The notes under the pieces were generated by a model. It ran no database searches. It was not told the DNA's origin and saw nothing but the letters and a program-made list of their open reading frames with translations. Below are positions 24,766 to 33,335 of a DNA stretch of 64,000 bases, piece by piece. The translations under genes were made by a program, and so were the position numbers. This stretch comes from Treponema rectale (lineage in GTDB: Bacteria > Spirochaetota > Spirochaetia > Treponematales > Treponemataceae): contig NZ_JACHFR010000005.1 of NCBI RefSeq assembly GCF_014202035.1, positions 1 to 64,000 on the forward strand, read 5' to 3'. Each line of letters begins with the position of its first letter. Positions within the stretch are counted from its first letter, which is position 1.

Positions 24766-25986
24766 ATGTATACAAAAAAGGATGTTCTGGATTTTGTAAA
24801 TGAAGAAGATGTAAAATTTATACGCCTTGCTTTTTTTGATGTAAAGGGACGGCAAAAAAATATTTCCATCATGCCGACAGAACTTGAACGGGCTTTTGAA
24901 GAAGGAATTGCTTTTGATGCATCTTCGATAGAGGGATTTGAAGGTCCGGAAAAATCAGATTTGTTTTTGATTCCTGATCCGTCAACACTTGCAGTTATTC
25001 CATGGCGGCCTATGACAGGAAAAGTTGTCAGGATGTTCTGTAATATTATTACTTCCGAAGGAGAGCCTTACAGAAAAGACAGCCGCATGCTTTTGAAAAA
25101 TGCCTGTGACAGGTTAAAGAATGAATGCGGAATTGAACTTATGGTTGGAACAGAAATAGAGTTCTATCTTTTTAAGCTGGATGAAAATGGTAATCCGACA
25201 AAAGTTCCTTTTGATAACGCAGGCTATATGGATATAGCTCCCCTTGATCACGGAGAAAATATACGCCGGGATATCTGTTTTACTCTGGAACAGATGGGAT
25301 TTACTCCGGAGGCAAGTCATCATGAAGAAGGCCCTGGACAGAATGAAATAGATTTCCGCTATTCTGACGTGCTTACTGCTGCAGATAATGTTGCCACATT
25401 TAAATGGATTGTTAATACCAAAGCTGCTGCAAACGGACTTTATGCAGATTTTTCTCCAAAGCCTCTTGCTGGAGAAGCAGGAAACGGAATGCATATAAAC
25501 ATTTCATGTCATAAAACCGGAACACAGTCTGGAGATGATGATTCAGAAGAAATGAATGAAACTCTTAATTATATTCTTGCAGGAATATTCAATCATATTG
25601 AAGAAATCACTTATTTCTTAAATCCTGTTGAAAATTCTTATAAGCGCCTTGGTTCTGCAAAGGCAACTAAATATATAAGCTGGGGAAATGGAAACCGCTC
25701 TGCCCTGATACGCATACCGTCTTCAAAAAACAAAATGCGACTTGAAGTCCGTTCTCCGGATCCGGAATGTAATCCATATATTGCCCTTACATTTATGATT
25801 CACGCAGCAATTGACGGAATAAAAAATAAACTTTCCCTGCAGCCTTCTGTTGAAGAAAATCTTTTTGATAACAGGACTGCTTCCAGGCTCGGACTTAAAA
25901 CACTTCCTCAGTCTCTGGAAGAAGCAAGGGAAGTTGCAGCAAACAGTATGTTTGTAAAAGCTGTAACTGGTGATTTTAATTTATAA
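24766..25986 (+). CDS. glnA: Glutamine synthetase type I, short C-terminus
   Basis: Condenses glutamate and ammonia with ATP. GSI features are the N-terminal beta-grasp (RLAFFDVKG, FDASSIEGFEG), metal and glutamate site segments GTEIEFYLF and GNGMHINIS, and the catalytic RIPSSKNKMRLEVRSPD. At 406 aa it is about 35-40 residues shorter than usual GSI. It stops after a GDFNL tail and lacks the final helical segment that carries feedback-regulation contacts in GSI-alpha enzymes. A canonical adenylylation tyrosine motif is not evident. It lies 13 nt after carB and 12 nt before the ANTAR regulator. Confidence 0.93.
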   Translation: MYTKKDVLDFVNEEDVKFIRLAFFDVKGRQKNISIMPTELERAFEEGIAFDASSIEGFEGPEKSDLFLIPDPSTLAVIPWRPMTGKVVRMFCNIITSEGEPYRKDSRMLLKNACDRLKNECGIELMVGTEIEFYLFKLDENGNPTKVPFDNAGYMDIAPLDHGENIRRDICFTLEQMGFTPEASHHEEGPGQNEIDFRYSDVLTAADNVATFKWIVNTKAAANGLYADFSPKPLAGEAGNGMHINISCHKTGTQSGDDDSEEMNETLNYILAGIFNHIEEITYFLNPVENSYKRLGSAKATKYISWGNGNRSALIRIPSSKNKMRLEVRSPDPECNPYIALTFMIHAAIDGIKNKLSLQPSVEENLFDNRTASRLGLKTLPQSLEEAREVAANSMFVKAVTGDFNL

Positions 25987-25998
25987 TCGGGAAAGACG

Positions 25999-26562
25999 AT
26001 GCAGACGGAATGCCATAGTGTACTTTTAGTTTCTCATGACAGTAAAATAGTTTCTCAGGTAAAGGCGTTTCTTATTCCTCCTCTGTTTGAACTTACCGTA
26101 AGTTCAGATTTTAATGAGGCCAGAAGAATTGCAGGAGAAAAAAACTTCAACATCATCATAGTTGATTCTGGAGATGGATATGATACTGATTTTGCAATAA
26201 GCGTTTCTGATTCATATTCAACCGTACTGCTTTTTGTTCCTAATGAACACTTTGATGAAATCTCCTACCGGGTTGAAGGGTATGGAATACTTACCCTTAT
26301 AAAACCTTTTGAGCCTTTTTATTTCTATAATATGATTAAGGTTGCGATTGCTGTAGAATACAAAGTCCGGCTGCTTTCAAGTGAGACTGTTAAACTTAAG
26401 AGCAAGATGGAAGAAATCAGGGTTGTGAACCGGGCAAAACTTTTACTTATGGAAAAGAGAGGAATGTCGGAACAGGAAGCCCATCATTATCTTGAAAAAG
26501 AATCCATGGATAAGGGATTAAAAAGAACTGCAGTTGCAGAAAAAATAATTGCTGAGTTTTGA
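25999..26562 (+). CDS. ANTAR-domain response regulator (NasT/NitR-like antiterminator)
   Basis: A 187-aa protein. An N-terminal receiver-like domain (about 1-120) retains a candidate phosphoacceptor Asp56 in IIIVD and Lys102 in LIKPF, but has only one acidic residue (Asp14) where receivers normally have a pair. A helical linker follows, then a clear ANTAR domain from about residue 130 (NRAKLLLMEKRGMSEQEAHHYLEKESMD, then VAEKII). ANTAR proteins bind paired hairpins in nascent RNA and prevent terminator formation. NitR, encoded beside glnA in clostridia, is a comparable case. Its operon and neighbouring nitrogen genes carry leader terminators, which are obvious candidate targets; this is inference. 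No sensor kinase is encoded nearby. Confidence 0.88.
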   Translation: MQTECHSVLLVSHDSKIVSQVKAFLIPPLFELTVSSDFNEARRIAGEKNFNIIIVDSGDGYDTDFAISVSDSYSTVLLFVPNEHFDEISYRVEGYGILTLIKPFEPFYFYNMIKVAIAVEYKVRLLSSETVKLKSKMEEIRVVNRAKLLLMEKRGMSEQEAHHYLEKESMDKGLKRTAVAEKIIAEF

Positions 26563-26563
26563 A

Positions 26564-26601
26564 AACAGTGAGGTGTTGTATAAAGCATCTCACTGTTTTT
26601 T
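26564..26601 (+). terminator. Terminator of the carB-glnA-ANTAR operon
   Basis: CAGTGAG and CTCACTG form the base of a hairpin extended by GTG/CAT pairing, followed by six T. Confidence 0.85.
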
Positions 26602-26677
26602 ATTGAGGGGGTAGTACAAACCCTCAAAACGGCGAAGTCAAGGCTTTAAGCTTTAGCGTGCCTTGACTCGACGTATT
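26601..26677 (-). repeat. 76-bp dispersed repeat, copy B
   Basis: The reverse complement matches 13456-13531 with few differences, including the internal GTCAAGGC/GCCTTGAC inverted repeat. It sits between the convergent ANTAR gene and gltD. Confidence 0.85.
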
Positions 26678-26683
26678 TTAAAC

Positions 26684-28240
26684 TCAGTTCTGGTTATTAA
26701 GGTATGCGTCAATCTGTTTTGCGCATTCACGTCCTTCGGCAATGGCCCATACTACAAGAGACTGTCCCCTGTGCATGTCACCAGCAGTAAAGACTTTTTC
26801 TACTGATGTTGAATATTCAGTTGCTGTTACAGTTCCCCTGTCACCAGTCTGAACACCAAAAGCCTGTGCTGTGTAAGGTTCACAGCCTGTAAATCCTGCT
26901 GCAATGAGAAGCAGATCGCATGAAAGTGTTTTTTCTGTGCCTGCTTTTTCGACCAGGGTCCTCTTACCGTCTTTTACTGTAAATTCCACCTGTACTGTTT
27001 TAATTGCAGTTATGTGTCCGTTTTCTGAAATAACTTCTTTAACGGTTGTTTCGTATATACGAGGGTCATGTCCGAATTTTGAAATTGATTCTTCTGCACC
27101 GTAATCGACTTTCAGAATCTTAGGCCACTCTGGCCATGGATTGTCCGCAGCACGTTCTGACGGAGGGCACGGCATCATTTCTAATTGAACAACGCTTTTT
27201 GCACCAAGTCTTATTGCAGAACCGCAGCAGTCGTTTCCTGTATCGCCGCCTCCGACGATTACAACATTTTTTCCTTCTACAGTTATTCCGTTACGTTTTT
27301 CGAGCATTTGAGCTATCTGTCCGTTGGTCGGTTCCATGCCGATTTTGTTCAGGGCATCTCCTGTTGCTATTACGCATTTTGTAACGGCTGTAAGGAAGTC
27401 TACGGCAAAAATCATTCCGCCGTTATTTTTTGCTGCTTCATTTTTTTCAAGTTTTTCTATTCCTGCTGCAGTAAGAGGACGGGCTTTCTTTGCTCCGCAG
27501 CAAAGGGCAACAGCATCGTATTCCTTTAGAATGTGTTCTGCTGAAATTGAACGGCCTACATCTGCATTGAAAATAAATTCAATGCCTTCTGCTTTCATAA
27601 GGTTTACCCTGCGTTCAATAATTGATTTTTCAAGCTTCATGTTTGGAATACCATACATTAACAGTCCGCCGGCTTTATCTTCTCTTTCGAAAACCGTTAC
27701 AGAATGTCCCCGTTTGTTAAGACAGTCTGCAACTGCAAGACCTCCCGGTCCTGAACCTATTACCGCAATTTTTTTTCCGCTGCGGTGTACCGGAGGTTCG
27801 GCTTTCATATAGCCGGTTTGAAATGCTTTTTCGATTATAAACAGTTCATTGTCATGAATTGTAACAGCACCTTCATTTACAACCGGGTTGCCGCAATTGC
27901 ATGCTTTTTCACAGAGAGCAGGACAGACTCTTCCTGTAAACTCGGGAAAGTTTGATGTTTTTAAAAGCCTCCAGGCTGCCATATCAAACTGTCCGTTATA
28001 AAGAGCGTCATTCCATTCCGGAATATAGTTGTGCAGTGGACATCCGGTTACCATTCCCTTCAGTCGAAGTGCAGACTGACACATCGGTACTCCGCAGTTC
28101 ATGCAGCGGGCAGCCTGATTGCGCCGTTCACTTTCATCAAGTTTCGGATGAAACTCCTTAAAATTAGTTATTCGTTCCAGAGGAACAATGCTTGCGTTTT
28201 CTTTTCTTTTGTAATCCATAAAGCCTGTTGCCTGTGCCAT
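26684..28240 (-). CDS. gltD: Glutamate synthase small subunit
   Basis: NAD(P)H-oxidising subunit that passes electrons to GltB to make glutamate from glutamine and 2-oxoglutarate. The 518-aa protein has an N-terminal double Fe-S domain with cysteines (CMNCGVPMC, then CPLHN and CPALCEKAC), an FAD-binding GxGxxG (IGSGPGGLA) near residue 160, an NAD(P)-binding GGGDTGND and the C-terminal TAGDMHRGQSLVVWAI. AGGAG precedes the ATG. It lies 9 nt after gltB in the same operon. The 3' side carries a dispersed repeat. Confidence 0.94.
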   Translation of the reverse strand: MAQATGFMDYKRKENASIVPLERITNFKEFHPKLDESERRNQAARCMNCGVPMCQSALRLKGMVTGCPLHNYIPEWNDALYNGQFDMAAWRLLKTSNFPEFTGRVCPALCEKACNCGNPVVNEGAVTIHDNELFIIEKAFQTGYMKAEPPVHRSGKKIAVIGSGPGGLAVADCLNKRGHSVTVFEREDKAGGLLMYGIPNMKLEKSIIERRVNLMKAEGIEFIFNADVGRSISAEHILKEYDAVALCCGAKKARPLTAAGIEKLEKNEAAKNNGGMIFAVDFLTAVTKCVIATGDALNKIGMEPTNGQIAQMLEKRNGITVEGKNVVIVGGGDTGNDCCGSAIRLGAKSVVQLEMMPCPPSERAADNPWPEWPKILKVDYGAEESISKFGHDPRIYETTVKEVISENGHITAIKTVQVEFTVKDGKRTLVEKAGTEKTLSCDLLLIAAGFTGCEPYTAQAFGVQTGDRGTVTATEYSTSVEKVFTAGDMHRGQSLVVWAIAEGRECAKQIDAYLNNQN

Positions 28241-28249
28241 TTATTTCTC

Positions 28250-31200
28250 CTATGCGGTGCATTTTCTGAAGGCTTCTAAAACAGCCTGTTCATGATCAGA
28301 GCCTTCGTTTTCTCTGATAGAGATTTCATTTTTAATTTTAAGATAATCATTCGGGATTATTTTCTTAAAACATTTTTTATAGTGTTCCCAATGAGAAAGA
28401 ATTTCTTTTCCTTTTGAACTGTCAGTTTCTTTTACATGCTGTTCAATGAGGGAAAGCAGATTTTCTTCATCAGTAGAATCCTTAAGGGTTGTAACCGCAT
28501 CAGAAAGTTCATACATTGTTACCAGTTCATGGTTAAGACGTTTGTAGAGATCGTGGTTTTCATCCAGAATGTATGCAATACCGCCGCTCATTCCCGCACA
28601 GAGATTTTTTCCTGTACTTCCGATGATTACTGCAGTTCCTCCTGTCATATATTCAAGCCCGTGATCTCCGCATCCTTCTGTAACAACACTTGCTCCTGAA
28701 TTTCTTACGCAGAATCTTTCTCCTGCCGTTCCGTTAATGAATGCACTTCCGCTGGTTGCTCCAAAGAGTGCCACGTTACCTGTGATTATGTTTTTGTCTG
28801 CTTCTCCGTTAAAGTTCAAAGCTTTTTTCAGAATTAATTTTCCGCCGCTGAGTCCTTTTCCGAAAGCATCGTTTGCATCACCGGTAAGTTTTATTGTCAG
28901 GCCTTTCGGTATAAATGCTCCAAAACTCTGTCCGGCTCCGCCTTCTGCATTTATGATAAATGTATCGTCGCTGAGGGTTCCCTTAAACTTTTTCTGAATT
29001 TCACTGCCGAGAATCGTACCGAAAGTACGGTTTGTTGACTGAACAGAAACTGAAGGCAGTTCTGATTTCTGAACTGATGCAGCAACTGTTTTTTCTGCGA
29101 CATCTTTAAACCACGGTACAAGAATTTTTTCATCAAGAGTTTTTTCCAGGTTGAAATTGAACTTTGAACGGTCAGCCTTCCAGTCTTCTTCCTGAGTGCC
29201 AGAAGATGCAAGAAGGCGGGTTAAATCAACAAGGGCTGCTCTCTTAAATCCCTGTTTTGCTTTTAGTTTTAACAGGTCTGTTCTTCCGCACATTTCTTCG
29301 ATTGAACGCACACCAAGTTTTGCCATGATTTCACGAAGTTCCTGTGCAATGAAGTTCATGAAGTTTTCAACATATTCCGGTTTGCCCGGGAACTTAGCAC
29401 GAAGCTTTTCATTTTGCGTTGCAACTCCAAATGGACAGGTGTCAAGCTGGCAGACCCTCATCATGGAACATCCCATTGCAATAAGAGGTGCTGTTGCAAA
29501 TCCAAATTCTTCTGCGCCGAGCAGAGAGGCAATTGCAACGTCTCTTCCGCTCATAAGCTTGCCGTCTGTTTCAAGTACGACTCTTCCCCTGAGACCGTTC
29601 TGAATTAAAGTCTGGTGTGCTTCACTTAATCCAAGTTCCCATGGAAGACCTGCGTGATGAATTGAAGATATAGGGGCGGCTCCTGTTCCTCCGTCATGTC
29701 CGGAAATTAAGATGACCTGTGCTCCTGTTTTTGCAACGCCTGCAGCTATTGTTCCTACTCCGGCTTCACTTACAAGTTTTACGGATATTCTTGCAGCCCG
29801 GTTTGCGTTTTTTAAATCATAGATGAGCTGTGCAAGATCTTCTATTGAATAGATGTCGTGATGAGGTGGAGGAGAGATCAAAGCAACACCTGGTGTAGCA
29901 TATCTTGTTTTTGCAATCCATGGATATACTTTCTTTCCCGGAAGATGTCCGCCTTCACCTGGTTTTGCTCCCTGTGCCATTTTTATCTGAATCTCTGCCG
30001 CACTTAAAAGATATTCTTCTGTAACGCCAAATCTTCCTGATGCAACCTGCTTTATTGCGCTGTTGTATTCAGTTCCCAGACGCTCAGGTTTTTCTCCTCC
30101 TTCTCCGCTGTTGGATTTTCCATGGAGGTGATTCATTGCTGCTGCCATACATTTGTGGGCTTCTTCACTGATTGAACCGTAACTCATTGCACCGGTCTTG
30201 AAATGCTGTACGATGGAACTTACGCTTTCAACTTCATCGATTGAAATGCCTCCGTTGTCCGGAAAGTTAAAGTCCAGCATTGCCCTTAATGTATGCGGGT
30301 GATCGTTGGAATCTACAAGGGCTGTATATTCCTTAAATCTGCCGTAGTCTCCGTTTCTGGTTGCCTGCTGTAAGGCCACAATTGTTTCCGGATTGTAGAG
30401 ATGTCTTTCTGCTGTCGGTCCCATGCGGAGTTTATGATTTCCTACGGAATCAAGATGAGTGTTTACCGTAAGTCCTAAAGGATCAAAGCCCTGGGCGTGA
30501 TGATAAAGCACGTCTTCTTCAATTTCTTTTAAGCCGATTCCACCAACTCTGCTGACTGTATTGGTGAAGTATTTTTCTATAACATCAGAAGCGATTCCTA
30601 CTGCTTCAAAAATCTGTGCTGACTGATAAGACTGAATTGTGCTTATACCCATTTTAGCAGCAATTTTTACAATGCCGTTTATGATGCCTTTGTTGTAGTC
30701 ATCGATTGCAGTGTGATAATCCTTATCAAGAATTTTCTGATCAATAAGTTCTGCAATTGCTTCATGGGCAAGATACGGGTTGATGGCTCTGGCTCCGTAA
30801 CCGAGACACATTGCTGCCTGATGAACATCCCTTACTTCTGCACTTTCAAGAATTATGGAGAGGGCTGTTCTTTTTTTAGTCCGGATCAGATGCTGTTCTA
30901 CGGCAGATATGGCAAGAATTGCAGGAATGGCTGCATGGTCTGCATCAGTTCCCCGGTCACTGAGGATTATTATGTTGTATCCCTCGCTGTAAGCAGAATC
31001 AATCTGATTAAAGAGATTTTCAAGGGCTGCCTTTAATCTGCTTTCTGTTTTTTCTTTTGGGGAATTTTTTATTTCAAAGAGAATTGAAAGAGTTTTTGCT
31101 TTAAGTCCGTCTTTGTTTAATGCTGCGATTTTTATTAAATCAACACCGGTAAGAATCGGATTGTTTATTTCCAGAACACGGCAGTTTTTAGAATCCGGTT

Positions 31201-32866
31201 TGAGAATGTTTCCGTCTTTTCCTACGTAAACAGTTGTATCTGTTACGATTTTTTCCCTGAGACTGTCTATAGGAGGATTTGTTACCTGAGCAAACAGCTG
31301 CTTGAAATAACTGAACAGACTCTGATGTTTTTCGCTCATTACTGCAAGAGGTGTATCAACTCCCATACTTGCTGTTGGTTCTACTCCGTTTTTTGCCAGA
31401 GGTAAAACCATTTCATTAACATCCTCATAGTTCCAGCCGAAAGCCCTGTAGAGAATGTTTCTTTCTTCCTGACTGTGTACAGGAATTTTTTTATTCGGGA
31501 TTTTTAATTCAGAAAGATGAATCAGGTTCATGTCCAGCCATTCACCATAAGGATAAAGTTCTGCATATTCTTTTTTACATTCTTCATCACTTATGATTTT
31601 TTTCTGAATGGTATCTACAAGAAGTATGCGTCCCGGCTGCAGTCTGGATTTTGTTTTTATGTTTTCTTCCGGAATATCAAGAACTCCGACTTCACTGGAA
31701 AGGACAAGCATACCGTCATTAGTTATGTAGTAGCGGCTTGGGCGGAGTCCGTTACGGTCCAGAGTTGCTCCGAGAATGTCTCCGTCAGAAAAAAGAATTG
31801 CTGCAGGTCCGTCCCAGCTTTCCATCATCGTTGCCCAGTAATGGTAAAAATCTTTTTTGCTGGAGTTCATATTATCATCGTGCTTCCAGGGTTCAGGAAT
31901 ACACATCATTACGGCAAGGGGAAGAGGAATGCCGTTCATCGTAAGGAATTCCAGGGTGTTGTCCAGCATTGCCGAATCACTTCCTTCTGTATCGACAGCA
32001 GGAAGTATTTTTTTCATATCCTCTTTAGTGAATTCCTGTGAGGAGAGGGTTTCTTCTCTTGCAAGCATTCTGTCTGCATTTCCGCGGATTGTATTGATTT
32101 CTCCGTTATGAGCTATAAAGCGATTCGGGTGTGCACGTTTCCAGCTCGGCTGGGTGTTTGTAGAAAACCTGGAGTGAACGACAGCAAGTGCTGATTTATA
32201 TTCTGCATCCTGAAGATCTTTGTAAAAGGTACGTAATTCATTTACAAGGAACATTCCCTTGTAAACAACAGTTCTGCTGCTCAGTGAACAGGTATAGGTT
32301 TCTGGTGAACATTTTTTTTCGAATGCCCTTCTTAAAATGTAAAGACGTCTGTCAAAGTCCAGTCCCTTTTTGCATGTTTCAGGACGCAGGATAAATGCCT
32401 GCCAGATTTCAGGCATGCAGTCACGGGCTTTTTTCCCAAGAACTTCTGCATTAACCGGAACCTTGCGCCATCCTGCAAGGGTAAGTCCTTCTTCTTTACA
32501 GCACTCTTCAAAAATATTTTTTTCTTTATCTGTAGTATTATTTTCAGCATTTTCTACAGGAAAGAAAAACATTCCGATTCCGTAATCCCTTTCTTCTCCA
32601 AGACTTTTACAGATTTCTTTTTTGCCTTTTATTTCTCCTCTGGAACAGGTTGCCTTAAAAAAATCATGACTGATCTGAATTAAAATTCCTACGCCGTCTC
32701 CAGTTTCTCCACTGGCATCTTTACCTGCGCGGTGTTCAAGTTTTTCTACAATGCTCAGTGCGTTATCTACGATTTTGTAGGATTTGCTTCCGTCAATATT
32801 TACAACTGCACCTATACCGCATGCATCATGTTCAAAGCAAGGTTCGTAAAGTGTTTTTGTTTTCAT
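28250..32866 (-). CDS. gltB: Glutamate synthase large subunit
   Basis: Catalytic GOGAT subunit. The 1538-aa protein has a short propeptide and Cys16 as the likely mature N-terminal nucleophile (DACGIGAVV). The glutaminase domain contains HSRFSTNT and HNGEINTIRGN. The central region leads to the FMN-binding synthase domain (KPGEGGHLPG, SGHDGGTGA). A 3Fe-4S cluster is formed by cysteines in CSMMRVCQLDTCPFGVAT, and a C-terminal beta-helix glycine-rich domain follows. The leader contains two tandem terminator-like hairpins after a consensus promoter, so attenuation is likely. It is divergent from glnN. Confidence 0.95.
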   Translation of the reverse strand: MKTKTLYEPCFEHDACGIGAVVNIDGSKSYKIVDNALSIVEKLEHRAGKDASGETGDGVGILIQISHDFFKATCSRGEIKGKKEICKSLGEERDYGIGMFFFPVENAENNTTDKEKNIFEECCKEEGLTLAGWRKVPVNAEVLGKKARDCMPEIWQAFILRPETCKKGLDFDRRLYILRRAFEKKCSPETYTCSLSSRTVVYKGMFLVNELRTFYKDLQDAEYKSALAVVHSRFSTNTQPSWKRAHPNRFIAHNGEINTIRGNADRMLAREETLSSQEFTKEDMKKILPAVDTEGSDSAMLDNTLEFLTMNGIPLPLAVMMCIPEPWKHDDNMNSSKKDFYHYWATMMESWDGPAAILFSDGDILGATLDRNGLRPSRYYITNDGMLVLSSEVGVLDIPEENIKTKSRLQPGRILLVDTIQKKIISDEECKKEYAELYPYGEWLDMNLIHLSELKIPNKKIPVHSQEERNILYRAFGWNYEDVNEMVLPLAKNGVEPTASMGVDTPLAVMSEKHQSLFSYFKQLFAQVTNPPIDSLREKIVTDTTVYVGKDGNILKPDSKNCRVLEINNPILTGVDLIKIAALNKDGLKAKTLSILFEIKNSPKEKTESRLKAALENLFNQIDSAYSEGYNIIILSDRGTDADHAAIPAILAISAVEQHLIRTKKRTALSIILESAEVRDVHQAAMCLGYGARAINPYLAHEAIAELIDQKILDKDYHTAIDDYNKGIINGIVKIAAKMGISTIQSYQSAQIFEAVGIASDVIEKYFTNTVSRVGGIGLKEIEEDVLYHHAQGFDPLGLTVNTHLDSVGNHKLRMGPTAERHLYNPETIVALQQATRNGDYGRFKEYTALVDSNDHPHTLRAMLDFNFPDNGGISIDEVESVSSIVQHFKTGAMSYGSISEEAHKCMAAAMNHLHGKSNSGEGGEKPERLGTEYNSAIKQVASGRFGVTEEYLLSAAEIQIKMAQGAKPGEGGHLPGKKVYPWIAKTRYATPGVALISPPPHHDIYSIEDLAQLIYDLKNANRAARISVKLVSEAGVGTIAAGVAKTGAQVILISGHDGGTGAAPISSIHHAGLPWELGLSEAHQTLIQNGLRGRVVLETDGKLMSGRDVAIASLLGAEEFGFATAPLIAMGCSMMRVCQLDTCPFGVATQNEKLRAKFPGKPEYVENFMNFIAQELREIMAKLGVRSIEEMCGRTDLLKLKAKQGFKRAALVDLTRLLASSGTQEEDWKADRSKFNFNLEKTLDEKILVPWFKDVAEKTVAASVQKSELPSVSVQSTNRTFGTILGSEIQKKFKGTLSDDTFIINAEGGAGQSFGAFIPKGLTIKLTGDANDAFGKGLSGGKLILKKALNFNGEADKNIITGNVALFGATSGSAFINGTAGERFCVRNSGASVVTEGCGDHGLEYMTGGTAVIIGSTGKNLCAGMSGGIAYILDENHDLYKRLNHELVTMYELSDAVTTLKDSTDEENLLSLIEQHVKETDSSKGKEILSHWEHYKKCFKKIIPNDYLKIKNEISIRENEGSDHEQAVLEAFRKCTA

Positions 32867-32883
32867 GTTGCCTTCCTGTCAGC

Positions 32884-32934
32884 GAAAAAAAAGCCGCATA
32901 AGATCAGAAGTATTTTTCTGACCTTATGCGGCTT
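32884..32934 (-). promoter_or_regulatory. gltB leader hairpin 2 (terminator-like)
   Basis: On the minus strand AAGCCGCATAAG pairs with CTTATGCGGCTT (12 bp), followed by a run of T, ending about 18 nt before the gltB start. It is preceded by GACGATG, which resembles the GTCGATG start of the asnB and carB elements. Confidence 0.75.
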
Positions 32935-32958
32935 CATCGTCGTCTTTGAGTTAGTTAA

Positions 32959-33019
32959 TAAAATAAAAAAAGTCGCAGACTGTGTGTTGAATAAAAATTC
33001 AGAACACTGCCTGCGACTT
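32959..33019 (-). promoter_or_regulatory. gltB leader hairpin 1 (terminator-like)
   Basis: On the minus strand AAGTCGCAG pairs with CTGCGACTT, with an inner extension closing on an AT-rich loop, followed by a T-rich tract. It begins within about 10 nt of the predicted transcription start. The 5' arm GTCGCAGG recurs in hairpin 1 of the glnN leader. Confidence 0.75.
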
Positions 33020-33033
33020 CTTTGTCTTTTCTT

Positions 33034-33062
33034 ATTATTCCGAAATACAATTTTACTGTCAA
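33034..33062 (-). promoter_or_regulatory. Promoter of gltBD
   Basis: On the minus strand: perfect TTGACA, a 17-nt spacer and AATAAT. Transcription should start near 33027, giving a leader of about 160 nt with two terminator-like hairpins. Confidence 0.82.
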
Positions 33063-33097
33063 GCATTGAAAATAAAAAAAATATTTTCTTCGGGCTG

Positions 33098-33126
33098 TTG
33101 ACAAAAAAAAATTCTGACGCTATAAG
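33098..33126 (+). promoter_or_regulatory. Promoter of glnN-amt
   Basis: Perfect TTGACA, a 17-nt spacer and TATAAG. Transcription should start near 33133, giving a leader of about 200 nt. The gltB promoter lies back-to-back 35 bp away. Confidence 0.82.
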
Positions 33127-33147
33127 TAAATCATCAAACGGCAACGA

Positions 33148-33180
33148 GGTCGCAGGAAAATCATTCTTGCGGCCTTTTTT
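33148..33180 (+). promoter_or_regulatory. glnN leader hairpin 1 (terminator-like)
   Basis: GGTCGCAGG pairs with CTTGCGGCC around a 9-nt loop, followed by six T. It begins about 15 nt after the predicted transcription start and shares GTCGCAGG with the gltB leader. Confidence 0.75.
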
Positions 33181-33238
33181 GTTTTTTAAGTGCTGAATTA
33201 AAATCAGCAAGATAAACTGCACATAACAAATTACAAAA

Positions 33239-33299
33239 GGCGATGGCGCTGACTTTTCTGTCTGGTGTACAACAGATGGAATTTTCAGCGCCTTTTTTT
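33239..33299 (+). promoter_or_regulatory. glnN leader hairpin 2 (terminator-like)
   Basis: The element begins GGCGATGGCGCT. GGCGCTGA at 33245-33252 pairs with TCAGCGCC at 33285-33292, followed by seven T, 36 nt before the glnN start. The small alternative stem GGCG-ATGG-CGCT keeps the pairing of GTCG-ATGG-CGAC in the asnB and carB leaders with compensating changes. A third hairpin, TGCTGA/TCAGCA, lies at 33191-33209. Confidence 0.72.
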
Positions 33300-33335
33300 G
33301 TTTTTGCGGATGCAGGTTTTTGTAAGGAGAAAAAA

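Noticed and set aside
28250-32866. Long open frames on the strand opposite gltB
   Set aside because: They follow the codon periodicity of gltB, have no ribosome-binding sites and show no known protein motifs. They are mirror frames of a real gene.
33243-33335. Upstream start of glnN at 33243
   Set aside because: It lies inside a terminator-like hairpin, has no ribosome-binding site and would add 31 residues absent from GSIII proteins.
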